Shown: positions 52,754-61,040 of the stretch, piece by piece
Position numbering within the stretch: position 1 is the first letter of the stretch
Layout of the letters: every line of letters starts with the position of its first letter
Source of the DNA: Microbacterium sorbitolivorans
GTDB taxonomy: Bacteria > Actinomycetota > Actinomycetes > Actinomycetales > Microbacteriaceae
Length of the DNA: 64,000 nucleotides
NCBI RefSeq assembly: GCF_003327285.1
Contig: NZ_KZ848478.1
Location: forward strand, 1-64,000
Direction of reading: 5' to 3'
Position numbers and translations under genes: made by a program
The notes under the pieces: generated by a model
The model's database searches: none
What the model was told of the DNA's origin: nothing
What the model saw: the letters and a program-made list of their open reading frames with translations, nothing else

Positions 52754-54152
52754 TTCTCGAGGCGCCGCCCGCCGCGCGCGCGGCCGCGGCCGCTACACGC
52801 GCGGCGTCGCGATCGCGATCGGCGCGCTCGTCGTGATCGGCGGTGCGGCCGCCGGAACCGGCCTCACGCAGGGGCCGCGCGCGACCTCGATCCAACAGGA
52901 TCCGCAGGCCGCCGCCGTGCAATCGGGCAGCCGCGTCATCTTCACCGCGAACGAGGCGCTGACCGACATCGACCCGTCGCAGGTCACGGTCGAGCCCGCC
53001 ACCGACTTTACGCTCGACGCCGCCGGCCGCACCGTCGGCGTCCGCTTCCCGACGGCCCTCGACGCCGACACCGACTACACCGTCACGATCGACGGCGTGC
53101 AGGGCATCGGCGGCGGCCCGACCTCGACGCTCACGACGAGCTTCACGACGCCGAAGGCGAGCGTGCTCATGCTCGAGCGCGATGCGACGGGCGACGACCG
53201 CATCGTGAGCCACACCGTCGGCGGATCCGACGGCGACGCGGTGTTCACGGCCGCGCAGATCGACGACTTCCGCGCCACGAGCGCCTACCTCATCGCCACA
53301 ACCGTCGACGGCGACGGCACGATGCACGTCACCGTCGTCAACCGGGGTAACGGATCCACGCACGAGATCGCGCTCCCCGGATCCGGGATCGTCACGGGGC
53401 TGCAGGTCTCCGAGCGCGGGCAGCTCTACGGGTTCACCTTCACCGACGCGAACCTCTCTGCGGCCGGCGGCCGCGAGAACGTCCTGTTTACCGGATCCCT
53501 CGCGTCGTCGGACGACCCCGCGCCCGTCGTCGTCGGCGGATCCGAACCCAGCATCGATCGCTGGCGCTTCGTGCCCGAGACGTCGTCGCTGCTGCTCAAC
53601 TCGTTCAACGGCGACCTCACGCTCGTCGACCGACAGGATCCGGACGGGGAGGTGTCGTCGTTCGGCACGGCTCTCGGAATCGAGGGCGTCGCGCGTTCGA
53701 CCTATACCGCGCTCATCGACCGCCTCGAGGAGGGCTTCGTCGAGCTCGACCTCGCGTCGGGCGAGCAGCGCGTGCTCACCGACGCGCACCTCGACGGCGA
53801 CGCGCTGCTGGGGCACATCCTGCCCCTGCCGAACGGCGACACGCTGCGCTCGTACGCGATGCTCGAGGACGGGATCCCAACGACCTCGCGCATCGTCACG
53901 ATGAACCAGGACGGCGACGTACACGACATCGCCGAGACCGAGGACGGCGACGTGCTGCAGCAGGTGTGCGCGTCGCCGAGCGCGCAGTACATCGCGCTCA
54001 CGGTCTCCGACTCGTCGGGCGCCGCGTACGACGGGGGAGTGCAATCGCTCCCCGAGATTATGGAGACCCGCATTTACGATGCCGCCACCGGCGACGAGGT
54101 CGAGACCTGGGACGGCTTCGACATCAGCTGGTGCGAGGTCGGCCCCTGGTGA
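52743..54152 (+). CDS. Membrane-anchored beta-propeller-like protein with Ig-like domain
   Basis: A 469-residue protein. After an Arg-rich N-terminus there is one membrane helix (about 22-42), so the bulk is extracytoplasmic. Residues ~55-135 look like an Ig-like domain (VIFTANEALTDIDPSQVTV). Residues ~140-465 consist of repeated four-strand blocks, as in beta-propellers, without a catalytic motif. It overlaps the DUF1980 gene by 11 bases, tying it to the zinc operon, but nothing in its sequence shows metal binding. The function is unknown. Confidence 0.65.
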   Translation: MSTDSRGAARRARGRGRYTRGVAIAIGALVVIGGAAAGTGLTQGPRATSIQQDPQAAAVQSGSRVIFTANEALTDIDPSQVTVEPATDFTLDAAGRTVGVRFPTALDADTDYTVTIDGVQGIGGGPTSTLTTSFTTPKASVLMLERDATGDDRIVSHTVGGSDGDAVFTAAQIDDFRATSAYLIATTVDGDGTMHVTVVNRGNGSTHEIALPGSGIVTGLQVSERGQLYGFTFTDANLSAAGGRENVLFTGSLASSDDPAPVVVGGSEPSIDRWRFVPETSSLLLNSFNGDLTLVDRQDPDGEVSSFGTALGIEGVARSTYTALIDRLEEGFVELDLASGEQRVLTDAHLDGDALLGHILPLPNGDTLRSYAMLEDGIPTTSRIVTMNQDGDVHDIAETEDGDVLQQVCASPSAQYIALTVSDSSGAAYDGGVQSLPEIMETRIYDAATGDEVETWDGFDISWCEVGPW

Positions 54153-54183
54153 AAAACTGAGAGCCAACACGCCCGGCCTCTGG

Positions 54184-54320
54184 TAGAGTCTCTCCTTGGC
54201 CGTGCGCACTCCTGTGCACGGATCGTGCATCTCACCCCTGAACACAGCTCGGAAACGGGCGGGGGTCGCGGTGCGCAGACAAGAGATCTTGGGTGACCCC
54301 GTCGCGGGTCACGGTATTGA
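54184..54320 (+). promoter_or_regulatory. Promoter and structured leader of rpmB-rpmG-rpsN
   Basis: TAGAGT (54184-54189) is a likely -10 box, giving a leader of about 140 bases. The leader holds CCGTGCGCACTCCTGTGCAC (a CCGTG/CACGG hairpin) near its start and the hairpin GTGACCC...GGGTCAC (54293-54312) right before the ribosome site AAGGAGAG. Such structure would suit autoregulation by a ribosomal protein. I looked for a Zur box here and did not find one. Confidence 0.45.
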
Positions 54321-54333
54321 AGGAGAGTGAACT

Positions 54334-54569
54334 ATGGCTGCTGTGTGCCAGGTGACGGGAACCACCCCCGGTTTCGGTCACAACGTCTCGCACTCGCACC
54401 GTCGCACGAAGCGCCGGTTCGACCCGAACGTGCAGAAGAAGACCTACTTCGTCCCCTCGCTGGGTCGTAAGATCACGCTGAATGTTTCGGCAAAGGGCAT
54501 CAAGGTTATCGACGCTCGCGGCATTGAGTCGGTCGTCAAGGACCTGATCGCGAAGGGTGTGAAGCTCTA

Positions 54570-54570
<1 letters not shown>
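54334..54570 (+). CDS. rpmB: 50S ribosomal protein L28, zinc-free type
   Basis: A 78-residue large-subunit protein, [20 protein letters not shown] and then [12 protein letters not shown]. Where zinc-binding L28 proteins have CxxC, this one has CQVT with a single Cys and no second pair later, so it is the cysteine-poor (C-) type that needs no zinc. It overlaps rpmG by one base (TAATG). It is next to the zinc-uptake operon. Confidence 0.95.
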
Positions 54571-54740
<170 letters not shown>

Positions 54741-54742
54741 GC

Positions 54743-55048
54743 ATGGCTAAGAAGAGCAAGATTGCGCGCAACGAGCAGCGCAAGGTTGTCGTCGCCCGTT
54801 ACGCCGAGAAGCGTCTCGAGCTGAAGAAGACCCTCGTTGACCCGAACGCGACCGACGAGCAGCGCGAAGCTGCCCGCATCGGCCTGCAGAAGCTGCCCCG
54901 CAACGCTTCGCCGGTGCGCGTGCGCTCGCGCGACGTCATCGATGGTCGCCCCCGCGGTGTCCTCACGAAGTACGGCATCTCGCGTGTCCGCTTCCGTGAC
55001 ATGGCTCACCGTGGCGAGCTGCCCGGCATCACCAAGTCGAGCTGGTAA
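54743..55048 (+). CDS. rpsN: 30S ribosomal protein S14, zinc-free long type
   Basis: A 101-residue protein, the longer S14 form: [20 protein letters not shown], and RKGVLTKYG-like [20 protein letters not shown], ending SSW. The zinc-ribbon CxxC...CxxC of short S14 is absent. Together with L28 and L33 it makes a cysteine-free set. In streptomycetes and mycobacteria such sets replace zinc-containing paralogs when zinc is short. Here they may be the only copies; the window cannot tell. Confidence 0.95.
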   Translation: MAKKSKIARNEQRKVVVARYAEKRLELKKTLVDPNATDEQREAARIGLQKLPRNASPVRVRSRDVIDGRPRGVLTKYGISRVRFRDMAHRGELPGITKSSW

Positions 55049-55062
55049 GCACCACTTTCGCC

Positions 55063-55107
55063 GAGCGGGCGGGATCCTCTTTCGAGGGTCCCGCCCGCTC
55101 GCTTTTT
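55063..55107 (+). terminator. Intrinsic terminator after rpsN
   Basis: GAGCGGGCGGGATCCTCTTT continues CGAGGGTCCCGCCCGCTC and GCTTTTT: a long GC-rich stem followed by a T run. Between here and HU lies a promoter region with a small hairpin CTCGGTCGCATGACCGAG (55213-55230). Confidence 0.9.
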
Positions 55108-55293
55108 GGCTCTTGTTTTCGCTCTTGGGCCCGGTTTTTGGCGACACGCCGACCCGATCCGCCGAAAAACCGCGGAAATACGCCGTTTCAAGGGGGAACG
55201 CGTTAGTTTTGTGCTCGGTCGCATGACCGAGCCGGGGGCGGGCGCTCTCGGTCCCACGATTCGTCACGGCGCTCCGCGTCGATGGAGGAAACC

Positions 55294-55581
55294 ATGGCCG
55301 ACAAGAACATCACCAAGACCGAGCTCGTCGCAAGCATCGCCAGCGCCACGGGCCAGAGCCAGGCCACCGTCTCGGGTGTGCTCGACTCGCTCTTCACGAC
55401 CGTCTCCGAGGCTGTTGCCAAGGGCTCGAAGGTCTCGATCCCCGGTTGGATCGCCTTCGAGAAGGTCGCCACCGCTGCCCGCACGGGCCGCAACCCCCGC
55501 ACCGAAGAGGTCATCGAGATCCCCGCTGGTCACCGCGTCAAGGTGACCGCCGGCTCGAAGCTCAAGGCTGCCGTCAAGTAA
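55294..55581 (+). CDS. hup: HU-family DNA-binding protein
   Basis: A 95-residue nucleoid protein. It starts ADKNITKTELVASIASATGQ and has the DNA-clamping arm with GRNPRTEEVIEIPAGHRVKV; the Pro at the arm tip intercalates into DNA. Length and sequence fit the short HU without the lysine-rich tail of mycobacterial HupB. ATG 55294 follows GGAGGAA. It ends in a strong hairpin, and the unusual repeat island follows directly. Confidence 0.95.
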   Translation: MADKNITKTELVASIASATGQSQATVSGVLDSLFTTVSEAVAKGSKVSIPGWIAFEKVATAARTGRNPRTEEVIEIPAGHRVKVTAGSKLKAAVK

Positions 55582-55600
55582 TTCGACGACGACGTCGCTC

Positions 55601-55634
55601 AAGGCGAGCCCCCGCGTGGGGCTCGCCTTTTGCT
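55601..55634 (+). terminator. Intrinsic terminator after HU
   Basis: AAGGCGAGCCCC and GGGGCTCGCCTT are exact inverted arms around CGCGT, followed by TTGC. It separates HU from the repeat island. Confidence 0.88.
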
Positions 55635-55660
55635 TTGTTGCCGGGGCGGGCCCCGCCCTC

Positions 55661-55756
55661 CGCGAGATCTCACCCTTTTCGTGAGGTCTCACTCTTTTCG
55701 TGAGGTCTCACTCTTTTCGTGAGGTCTCACTCTTTTCGTCAGGTCTCACTCTTTTG
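55661..55756. repeat. Five 19-bp tandem repeats GTGAGGTCTCACTCTTTTC
   Basis: Units at 55681-55699, 55700-55718 and 55719-55737 are identical. 55738-55756 differs at two positions, and the first unit (55662-55680, GCGAGATCTCACCCTTTTC) is more divergent and forms the outer end. Each unit contains the dyad GTGAG-GT-CTCAC followed by a pyrimidine run. Confidence 0.9.
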
Positions 55757-55769
55757 TCGACGCCGCACG

Positions 55770-56123
55770 AATCTCGGAGAAATCACGAGTCTCGGGTCCC
55801 TGGGGCGAATCCTTCCGATTCTCGTGATTCCTCCGATTTTGGTGCGCCGGGGCCCGGGCCCCGGATCCGCGCTGCGCGCCTCCGCGTGGTCCCGGATCTG
55901 GTCATGCCGCGCCCGGATCTCGGAGAAATCATGAGTCTCGGGGATCCTGCCCGAATCCCTCCGATTCTCGTGACTCTTGCGATTATGGTGCCCGGACCCC
56001 GATCCTGGCCCCGCCCTGGCCCGCGCGGTGCGGCCGGGGCCCCACACAAATCTCGGAGAAATCACGGATCTCGGGGATCCTGCCTGAATCCCTCCGATTC
56101 TCGTGATTCTTCCGATTCTCGTG
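55770..56123. repeat. Three ~75-bp palindromic units
   Basis: Units at 55770-55844, 55916-55990 and 56049-56123 start with AATCTCGGAGAAATCACGAG or close variants and end with CCGATTCTCGTGATTCCTCC or close variants plus CGATTNTGGTG-like tails. Start and end are near-inverse, so each unit can fold into an imperfect hairpin. The units are spaced 146 and 133 bp apart by unrelated GC-rich sequence. Confidence 0.88.
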
Positions 56124-56280
56124 CCGCCGAGGCCCTGGTCACGGGGCCCGGGGCCCGGGGCCCGGGACCCGGATCCCGGATCCGTCCCGCACAGCCCCGG
56201 CCCGGCCCCGCCGGGTCACCCACCCCGCGAGGTCGCATCGAATTCAGTGAGACCTCGCGAAAAGAGTGCGATCTCGCGGG

Positions 56281-56332
56281 CGGGCCCAGCCTCGCGGGCG
56301 GGCCCAGCCTCGCGGGCGGGCCAGCCTCGCGG
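56281..56332. repeat. Three 18-bp tandem repeats CGGGCCCAGCCTCGCGGG
   Basis: Two exact copies (56281-56298, 56299-56316) and one shortened copy (56317-56332) directly adjoin the right inverted repeat of the island. Confidence 0.85.
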
Positions 56333-56383
56333 CCAAGCACCAGCCCTCACGAGCCGCTCAGCGCGGCGGAATAGGGTGGGAGC

Positions 56384-58351
56384 GTGAACTCGCGCGCGCT
56401 GCGGGCCGGTGGGCCCCTCATCCTTCTGGTCGCCGCAGCGGTCGCACTCGTCGGGACCCTTGTGGTCGGCGGCGGCGCGAACGCGCAGGCCTTGCAGGAT
56501 CCGGGCGCGCTCGTCCGGTGGGCGCTCCCGTCGACGAAGATGATCGTGAACATCTCGGGTTCGGTGATGTTCGGATCCCTCGTGCTCGCGATCTTCGCGC
56601 TCGCGCCGAAGGAGAAGGCGTTCGGATCCGCGCTCGACGCCGCGTCGATCTCGGCCGCGATCTTCACGGTCGCGAGCGGATCCGTGACCTTCCTCACCCT
56701 GCTCTCGACGTTCAACCCGCAGCTGTCGCTCGGAAACGAGTTCGGCGAGCAGTTCGGCCGCTTCCTCACCGAGACGGAGGTGGGCCAGGCCTGGGCGCTG
56801 CAGACGATCCTGGGTGGCATCGTGTCGGTCGCAGCCTTCGCGGTGCGCGGCTGGCTGACCGTCGCGATCACGGCGGCGCTCGCGGGCGTGAGCCTCATCC
56901 CGATGGCGACGCAGAGCCACTCCGGCGGCCTCGAGGATCACCACCTCGCCGTCCTCGCCATCTCGGTGCACATCGTCGGATCGGCGCTGTGGCTGGGCGG
57001 CCTCGTCGCGCTCGTCGTCGTGCGCCCGGTCCTGGATCCGGACCGCATGCGCACCGTGCTCGAGCGCTATTCGTCGATCGCGATCGTCGCGTTCGTCGTC
57101 GTGGCGCTCTCGGGCCTGTTGCGCTCGGTGCCGTCGTTCCACTCGCTGGGCGAGGTGGTCACGGATCCGTACGGCCTGATCCTGTTGGTGAAGGTCGTGA
57201 TGTTGGTCGCGATGGGCGCACTCGGCGCCTGGTATCGCCGCGGACTCATCGCGAAGTCGGCCGCGAAGAACGCGATGTTCTGGGCCGTCGTCGCGCTCGA
57301 GTTCGTGTTCATGGGCATCGCGTCGGGCGCCGCCGCGGCGCTCGCCCGCACGGCGCCGCCGACGGGTGACGTCGACGCGATCGCCGTGACCCCGGCCGAG
57401 TTCCTGAGCGAGCAGCGCCTGCCGCCCGAGCTCACGCCCCTCCGTTGGCTCACCGAGTGGGAGATCGACCCGGTCTGGCTCACCCTCGGTGTCCTCGGCA
57501 TCTTCTTCTACGCCGCCGGCGCGTGGCGCCTCAGGCGCCGCGGCGACACGTGGCCGATCCACCGCACCGTGCTCTGGATGCTCGGCCTCCTGCTGCTCAT
57601 CTGGGTCACCTCGGGCCCGCTCAACGCCTACGGCCACTACCTCTTCAGCATGCACATGCTGCTGCACATGCTGCTGGCGATGGCAATCCCGCTCCTGCTC
57701 GTCGCGGGTGCGCCCGTGACGCTCGCGGCGCGTGCGATTCGCGCGCGCACCGACGGCACGCGCGGCGGCCGCGAATGGATCCTCTGGATCGTCCACAACC
57801 CGCTCGCGAAGGTCCTCACACACCCGTTCGTCGCCGCGGGGCTGTTTATCGGATCCCTGTGGCTGTTCTACTTCACCGGGCTGTTCCGGTGGAGCCTCTA
57901 CAACCACCTCGGCCACGAGTGGATGGTCGCCCACTTCCTCATCACGGGGTACCTGTTCACGCTGACGCTCGTGGGCATCGACCCCGTGCCGTACCGGCTC
58001 CCGCACGCCGGCCGCCTCGTGCTGCTCATCATCACGATGGCGATGCACGCGTTCTTCGGCATCGCGATCATGACGAGCCAGGGCCTGTTCGTCGCCGAGT
58101 GGTTCGGCGCCATGGGGCGCACGTGGGGTGCGACGCCGCTCGATGATCAGTACGTCGGCGGCGGTATCGCCTGGTCGATCGGCGAGATCCCGACGCTGAT
58201 CGCCGCCGTGACAGTGGCGATCCAGTGGAGCCGCAGCGACGAGAAGATCCAGAAGCGCCGCGACCGCCACGCCGACCGCACGGGCGACGCCGAGCTCGAG
58301 GCGTACAACGAGCGCCTCCGCAAGCTCGCCGAGCGCGACGCCCAGCTCTAG
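56384..58351 (+). CDS. CopD/CtaG-like fusion membrane protein (cytochrome c oxidase assembly)
   Basis: A 655-residue membrane protein with about fifteen hydrophobic helices. The N-terminal half (about 1-320) resembles CopD copper-resistance membrane proteins, with HIVGSALWLGGLVALVVVRP. The C-terminal half (about 350-620) resembles CtaG/caa3-type cytochrome c oxidase assembly proteins, with YGHYLFSMHMLLHMLLAM and GHEWMVAHFLITGYLF, whose His residues could bind copper. This fusion is a known actinobacterial form. The start is GTG 56384, only 8 bases after a TAGGGT box, so it is probably translated from a leaderless or near-leaderless message. Copper handling for the respiratory oxidase is the expected role. 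Confidence 0.82.
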   Translation: MNSRALRAGGPLILLVAAAVALVGTLVVGGGANAQALQDPGALVRWALPSTKMIVNISGSVMFGSLVLAIFALAPKEKAFGSALDAASISAAIFTVASGSVTFLTLLSTFNPQLSLGNEFGEQFGRFLTETEVGQAWALQTILGGIVSVAAFAVRGWLTVAITAALAGVSLIPMATQSHSGGLEDHHLAVLAISVHIVGSALWLGGLVALVVVRPVLDPDRMRTVLERYSSIAIVAFVVVALSGLLRSVPSFHSLGEVVTDPYGLILLVKVVMLVAMGALGAWYRRGLIAKSAAKNAMFWAVVALEFVFMGIASGAAAALARTAPPTGDVDAIAVTPAEFLSEQRLPPELTPLRWLTEWEIDPVWLTLGVLGIFFYAAGAWRLRRRGDTWPIHRTVLWMLGLLLLIWVTSGPLNAYGHYLFSMHMLLHMLLAMAIPLLLVAGAPVTLAARAIRARTDGTRGGREWILWIVHNPLAKVLTHPFVAAGLFIGSLWLFYFTGLFRWSLYNHLGHEWMVAHFLITGYLFTLTLVGIDPVPYRLPHAGRLVLLIITMAMHAFFGIAIMTSQGLFVAEWFGAMGRTWGATPLDDQYVGGGIAWSIGEIPTLIAAVTVAIQWSRSDEKIQKRRDRHADRTGDAELEAYNERLRKLAERDAQL

Positions 58352-58375
58352 CGGGGCGCCCCGGCGCGCCCAGCC

Positions 58376-58450
58376 CGCCGAAAGAACAAGATTTCCCCGA
58401 ACGCCTACGAAATAACGTATCCGTTCGGGGAAATCTTGTTCTTTCGCGCG
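58376..58450. repeat. 75-bp near-perfect palindromic element (copy 2)
   Basis: The arms GAAAGAACAAGATTTCCCCG-AACG (58380-58403) and CGTT-CGGGGAAATCTTGTTCTTTC (58422-58445) are exact 24-bp inverses around CCTACGAAATAACGTATC. It matches the degenerate copy at 18376-18452. It lies between convergent genes and may terminate both. Confidence 0.92.
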
Positions 58451-58480
58451 ACGCGGCGACGCGGCGACGCGGCGACGCGA
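58449..58480. repeat. Four 8-bp tandem repeats CGACGCGG
   Basis: CGACGCGG is repeated four times (the last as CGACGCGA), ending one base before the stop codon of the next minus-strand gene. It adjoins the palindromic element. Confidence 0.85.
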
Positions 58481-58481
58481 G

Positions 58482-59552
58482 CTACACCGCGTCAATCGTG
58501 ATGTGCACGTCGCCGTCCTCGCGGACGTCGACGTCGGCGACCATCGTGAAGTACACGTCGCGCTCGACGTTGACGAGAGCGCCGGTGAAGTAGTCGTAGA
58601 CGGTGAGGGTCAGGCGCGCCTTGCCGTTGGCGGGGGCGACCTGCCAGCTGTCGCCGTCGGGCACGAGGCGCGTCATGGGGTAGTCGACGATCTCCCACGC
58701 GACGTCGTTCTGCGCGATGCCGAGGTCGCTCACGTCGTTGGGCGCGCCGAAGGGGCAACCGCTCGGGTGCAGCACGGGTTGCGTCGTGCAGGTGCCGTCG
58801 AGGAAGTCGTTGACGCTCTTCTGCACGACGTCGACGAGCTCGTCGGTCGGCACGGTCTGCACGTCGAGCGGCACGATGCCGAGCGGGCTCGCCGAGGCGA
58901 CGGTCGTGGGCGACGCGGTCGTCGCGGCGGTGTCGACGGCGACGGCGTAGTTGCCGGGCGTGAAGGCGAGCATCGAGACAGGCGCGAGCGGATCCGCGTC
59001 GGTGCCGTCGGGCGAGATCTGGCGCTTGTCCATCTCGAAGCCGTTGACGCTGAAGCGCCAGGATCCGCGCACCGTGAGGTCGACGACCGACAGCGGCGGC
59101 ACCTCGAAGCGCCACGAGGGCACGAGGCCGTCGAAGCCGTCGCGCTCGACGCGGAAGGTCATCTGCGCGGCGGATCCGTCGAGCGTGTACGAGAGCTCGA
59201 CGGCGAAGGATCCGTCGTCGCCGGACTTCTCGTCGACGATCTTCACGTCGTCGATCTCGCTCGTGAGCGTCGCCGACCGCAGCAGGACCTCGGACGCCTG
59301 GCCGCGGTGGATGGCGTCGAGGTCGGAGTATTCGGGCGCGACGCCCGGCATCTCCAGGGCGCCCGCGGCGTCGCCGACGGCGAGCCGCTCGATGTAGCGC
59401 TCGACGAACGCGCCGGGGCCCCAGAAGGTTCGGTAGAGCCACGCGGATCCGAAGACGATCGCAGCGATCGCGGCGACGCAGAACGCGATCGTGAGGATCC
59501 AGCGGATCATGGATCCGCGCGCGGTAGCGCGGGGCGCGGATCCGGAGGTCAT
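58482..59552 (-). CDS. Membrane-anchored protein with extracytoplasmic beta-rich domains
   Basis: A 356-residue protein with one N-terminal membrane helix (about 15-40, MIRWILTIAFCVAAIAAIVF). The rest lies outside the cytoplasm. Residues ~50-110 resemble a small NTF2/DUF4878-like domain (FVERYIERLAVGDAAGALEM). The remainder is beta rich, with one Cys pair (TCTTQP and SGCPFG). An upstream start at 59552 gives the full length; an in-frame ATG at 59510 (MIRW) is the alternative. There is no clear ribosome site for either. The function is unknown. Confidence 0.65.
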   Translation of the reverse strand: MTSGSAPRATARGSMIRWILTIAFCVAAIAAIVFGSAWLYRTFWGPGAFVERYIERLAVGDAAGALEMPGVAPEYSDLDAIHRGQASEVLLRSATLTSEIDDVKIVDEKSGDDGSFAVELSYTLDGSAAQMTFRVERDGFDGLVPSWRFEVPPLSVVDLTVRGSWRFSVNGFEMDKRQISPDGTDADPLAPVSMLAFTPGNYAVAVDTAATTASPTTVASASPLGIVPLDVQTVPTDELVDVVQKSVNDFLDGTCTTQPVLHPSGCPFGAPNDVSDLGIAQNDVAWEIVDYPMTRLVPDGDSWQVAPANGKARLTLTVYDYFTGALVNVERDVYFTMVADVDVREDGDVHITIDAV

Positions 59553-59617
59553 GAACTCAGTCTAGGAATGCGAACCTGTGACGGTGGCGGTCAGAGCTAA
59601 GTCGTTACACTGAAGGA

Positions 59618-61012
59618 ATGCCCGAACCCGTCCTCTCCTCCGAACAGGAGGCGCTGTTTCGGCTCATCGAAGACACCAACGAGCACGTCTTCGTGACGGG
59701 GCGCGCGGGCACCGGCAAGTCGACGCTGCTGCGGCACCTCACGTGGAACACGAAGAAGCAGATCGCGATCTGTGCCCCGACGGGCGTCGCGGCGCTGAAC
59801 GTCGAGGGCCAGACGATCCACTCGTTGTTCCGCCTACCGATCGGCCTCATCGCCGATAGTGATATTGAGCAGAACGACGCGACGCGCAAGATCCTGAACG
59901 CGATCGACACCCTCGTGATCGACGAGATCTCGATGGTGGGCGCCGACCTTATGGACGGCATCGACCGCTCGCTGCGCCAGGCGCGCGCCCGCCGCCGCGA
60001 GCCGTTCGGCGGCGTGCAGGTCGTGATGTTCGGGGATCCGTACCAGCTGGCCCCCGTGCCGCCGCGCGGCGACGAGCTGCGTTACGTCAACGATCACTAC
60101 CGCTCGTTCTGGTTCTTCGACGCGCGCGTGTGGGCGGGCGAGAGCGCCGATGACGGCCTGCTCGACATGGGCCGCCACGGCGCGCACCTGAACATCCGCG
60201 AGCTGACGCAGATCCATCGGCAGGACGACGACGCGTTCAAGACGATGCTGAACGCCGTGCGATACGGCCGCGTGACGGCCGATATCGCCGGCAAGCTCAA
60301 CGCGGCCGGCGCGCGGACGCCGCCGGAGGATCCGGTCGACCCGATCATCACCCTCGCGACCCGCAACGACCGCGTCAACCAGATCAATGCGAAGCACCTC
60401 GATGCGCTGCCCGGCAAGGAGCAGACCGCGGTCGCCGACGTGAGCGGCGACTTCGGCCGCGGCGACACGTACCCCGCCGACGAGAACCTCAAGCTGAAGG
60501 TCGGCGCGCAGGTCATGTTCCTGCGCAACGACGCCTCTGCGGGCGGCGAGCCTCCGCGCTGGGTCAACGGCACGATCGGCAAGGTTACGAAGATCCTGCC
60601 CGATAGCGTGCGCGTCGACGTCGACGGCGAGGAGTACGACGTCGAGCCGGTCGTGTGGGAGAAGTACCGCTACGCCTACGACCCGTTCCAGAAGAAGCTC
60701 TCGCGCGAGGTCGCGGCCGAGTTCACGCAGTTCCCGCTGCGGCTGGCGTGGGCCGTCACGATCCACAAGTCGCAGGGCAAGACCTACGATCGCGCGATCG
60801 TCGACCTCGGCGCCGGCGCCTTCGCGCCCGGCCAGACGTACGTCGCGCTCTCGCGACTGCGCTCGCTCGACGGCCTCTACCTGTCGCGCCCGCTGCGCCC
60901 CCGTGACATCAAGGTCGACGAGGACGTGCGCCGCTTCATGAAGGGCGCGTGGGAGTCGCAGGGCGACCAGATGCGGCCTGATCTCAGCGCGATCCCGGGG
61001 GCGGGCGCTTAG
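59618..61012 (+). CDS. Pif1/RecD2-like superfamily 1 DNA helicase
   Basis: A 464-residue helicase. Walker A is VFVTGRAGTGKSTLLRHL, then ICAPTGVAALNVEGQTIHSL (Pif1 motif Ia), Walker B VIDEISMVGADLMDGID, motif III VVMFGDPYQLAPVPP, and the C-terminal motif VI TIHKSQGKTYDRAIVDLG and YVALSRLRSLDGLYL. Motif spacing matches bacterial Pif1-like proteins, which unwind G4s, R-loops and forked DNA. It is alone in its own transcript. Confidence 0.88.
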   Translation: MPEPVLSSEQEALFRLIEDTNEHVFVTGRAGTGKSTLLRHLTWNTKKQIAICAPTGVAALNVEGQTIHSLFRLPIGLIADSDIEQNDATRKILNAIDTLVIDEISMVGADLMDGIDRSLRQARARRREPFGGVQVVMFGDPYQLAPVPPRGDELRYVNDHYRSFWFFDARVWAGESADDGLLDMGRHGAHLNIRELTQIHRQDDDAFKTMLNAVRYGRVTADIAGKLNAAGARTPPEDPVDPIITLATRNDRVNQINAKHLDALPGKEQTAVADVSGDFGRGDTYPADENLKLKVGAQVMFLRNDASAGGEPPRWVNGTIGKVTKILPDSVRVDVDGEEYDVEPVVWEKYRYAYDPFQKKLSREVAAEFTQFPLRLAWAVTIHKSQGKTYDRAIVDLGAGAFAPGQTYVALSRLRSLDGLYLSRPLRPRDIKVDEDVRRFMKGAWESQGDQMRPDLSAIPGAGA

Positions 61013-61040
61013 ACTCGTGGGGTCTGACCTAGGGAGATCC

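Larger units (their letters stand above)
55661..56278. repeat. Non-coding repeat island bounded by ~32-bp inverted repeats
   Basis: The left end CGCGAGATCTCACCCTTTTC + GTGAGGTCTCAC (55661-55692) is matched in inverse by GTGAGACCTCGCGAAAAGAG + TGCGATCTCGCG (56247-56278) with about three mismatches. Inside lie five 19-bp tandem units, three ~75-bp palindromic units and GC-rich spacers; further 18-bp tandem units lie just outside the right end. I see no gene, tRNA, integrase or CRISPR spacer in 55582-56383. The only nearby functional signal is a TAGGGT -10-like box at 56371-56376 for the next gene. Confidence 0.85.

Noticed and set aside
54153..54333. Zur box before rpmB
   Set aside because: I searched both strands by eye for TGATAAC/ATTGTCA-like dyads and found none close to the pattern at 47840.
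55681..55756. 19-bp repeats as CRISPR or phage attachment core
   Set aside because: There are no spacers, and no integrase or tRNA is nearby.
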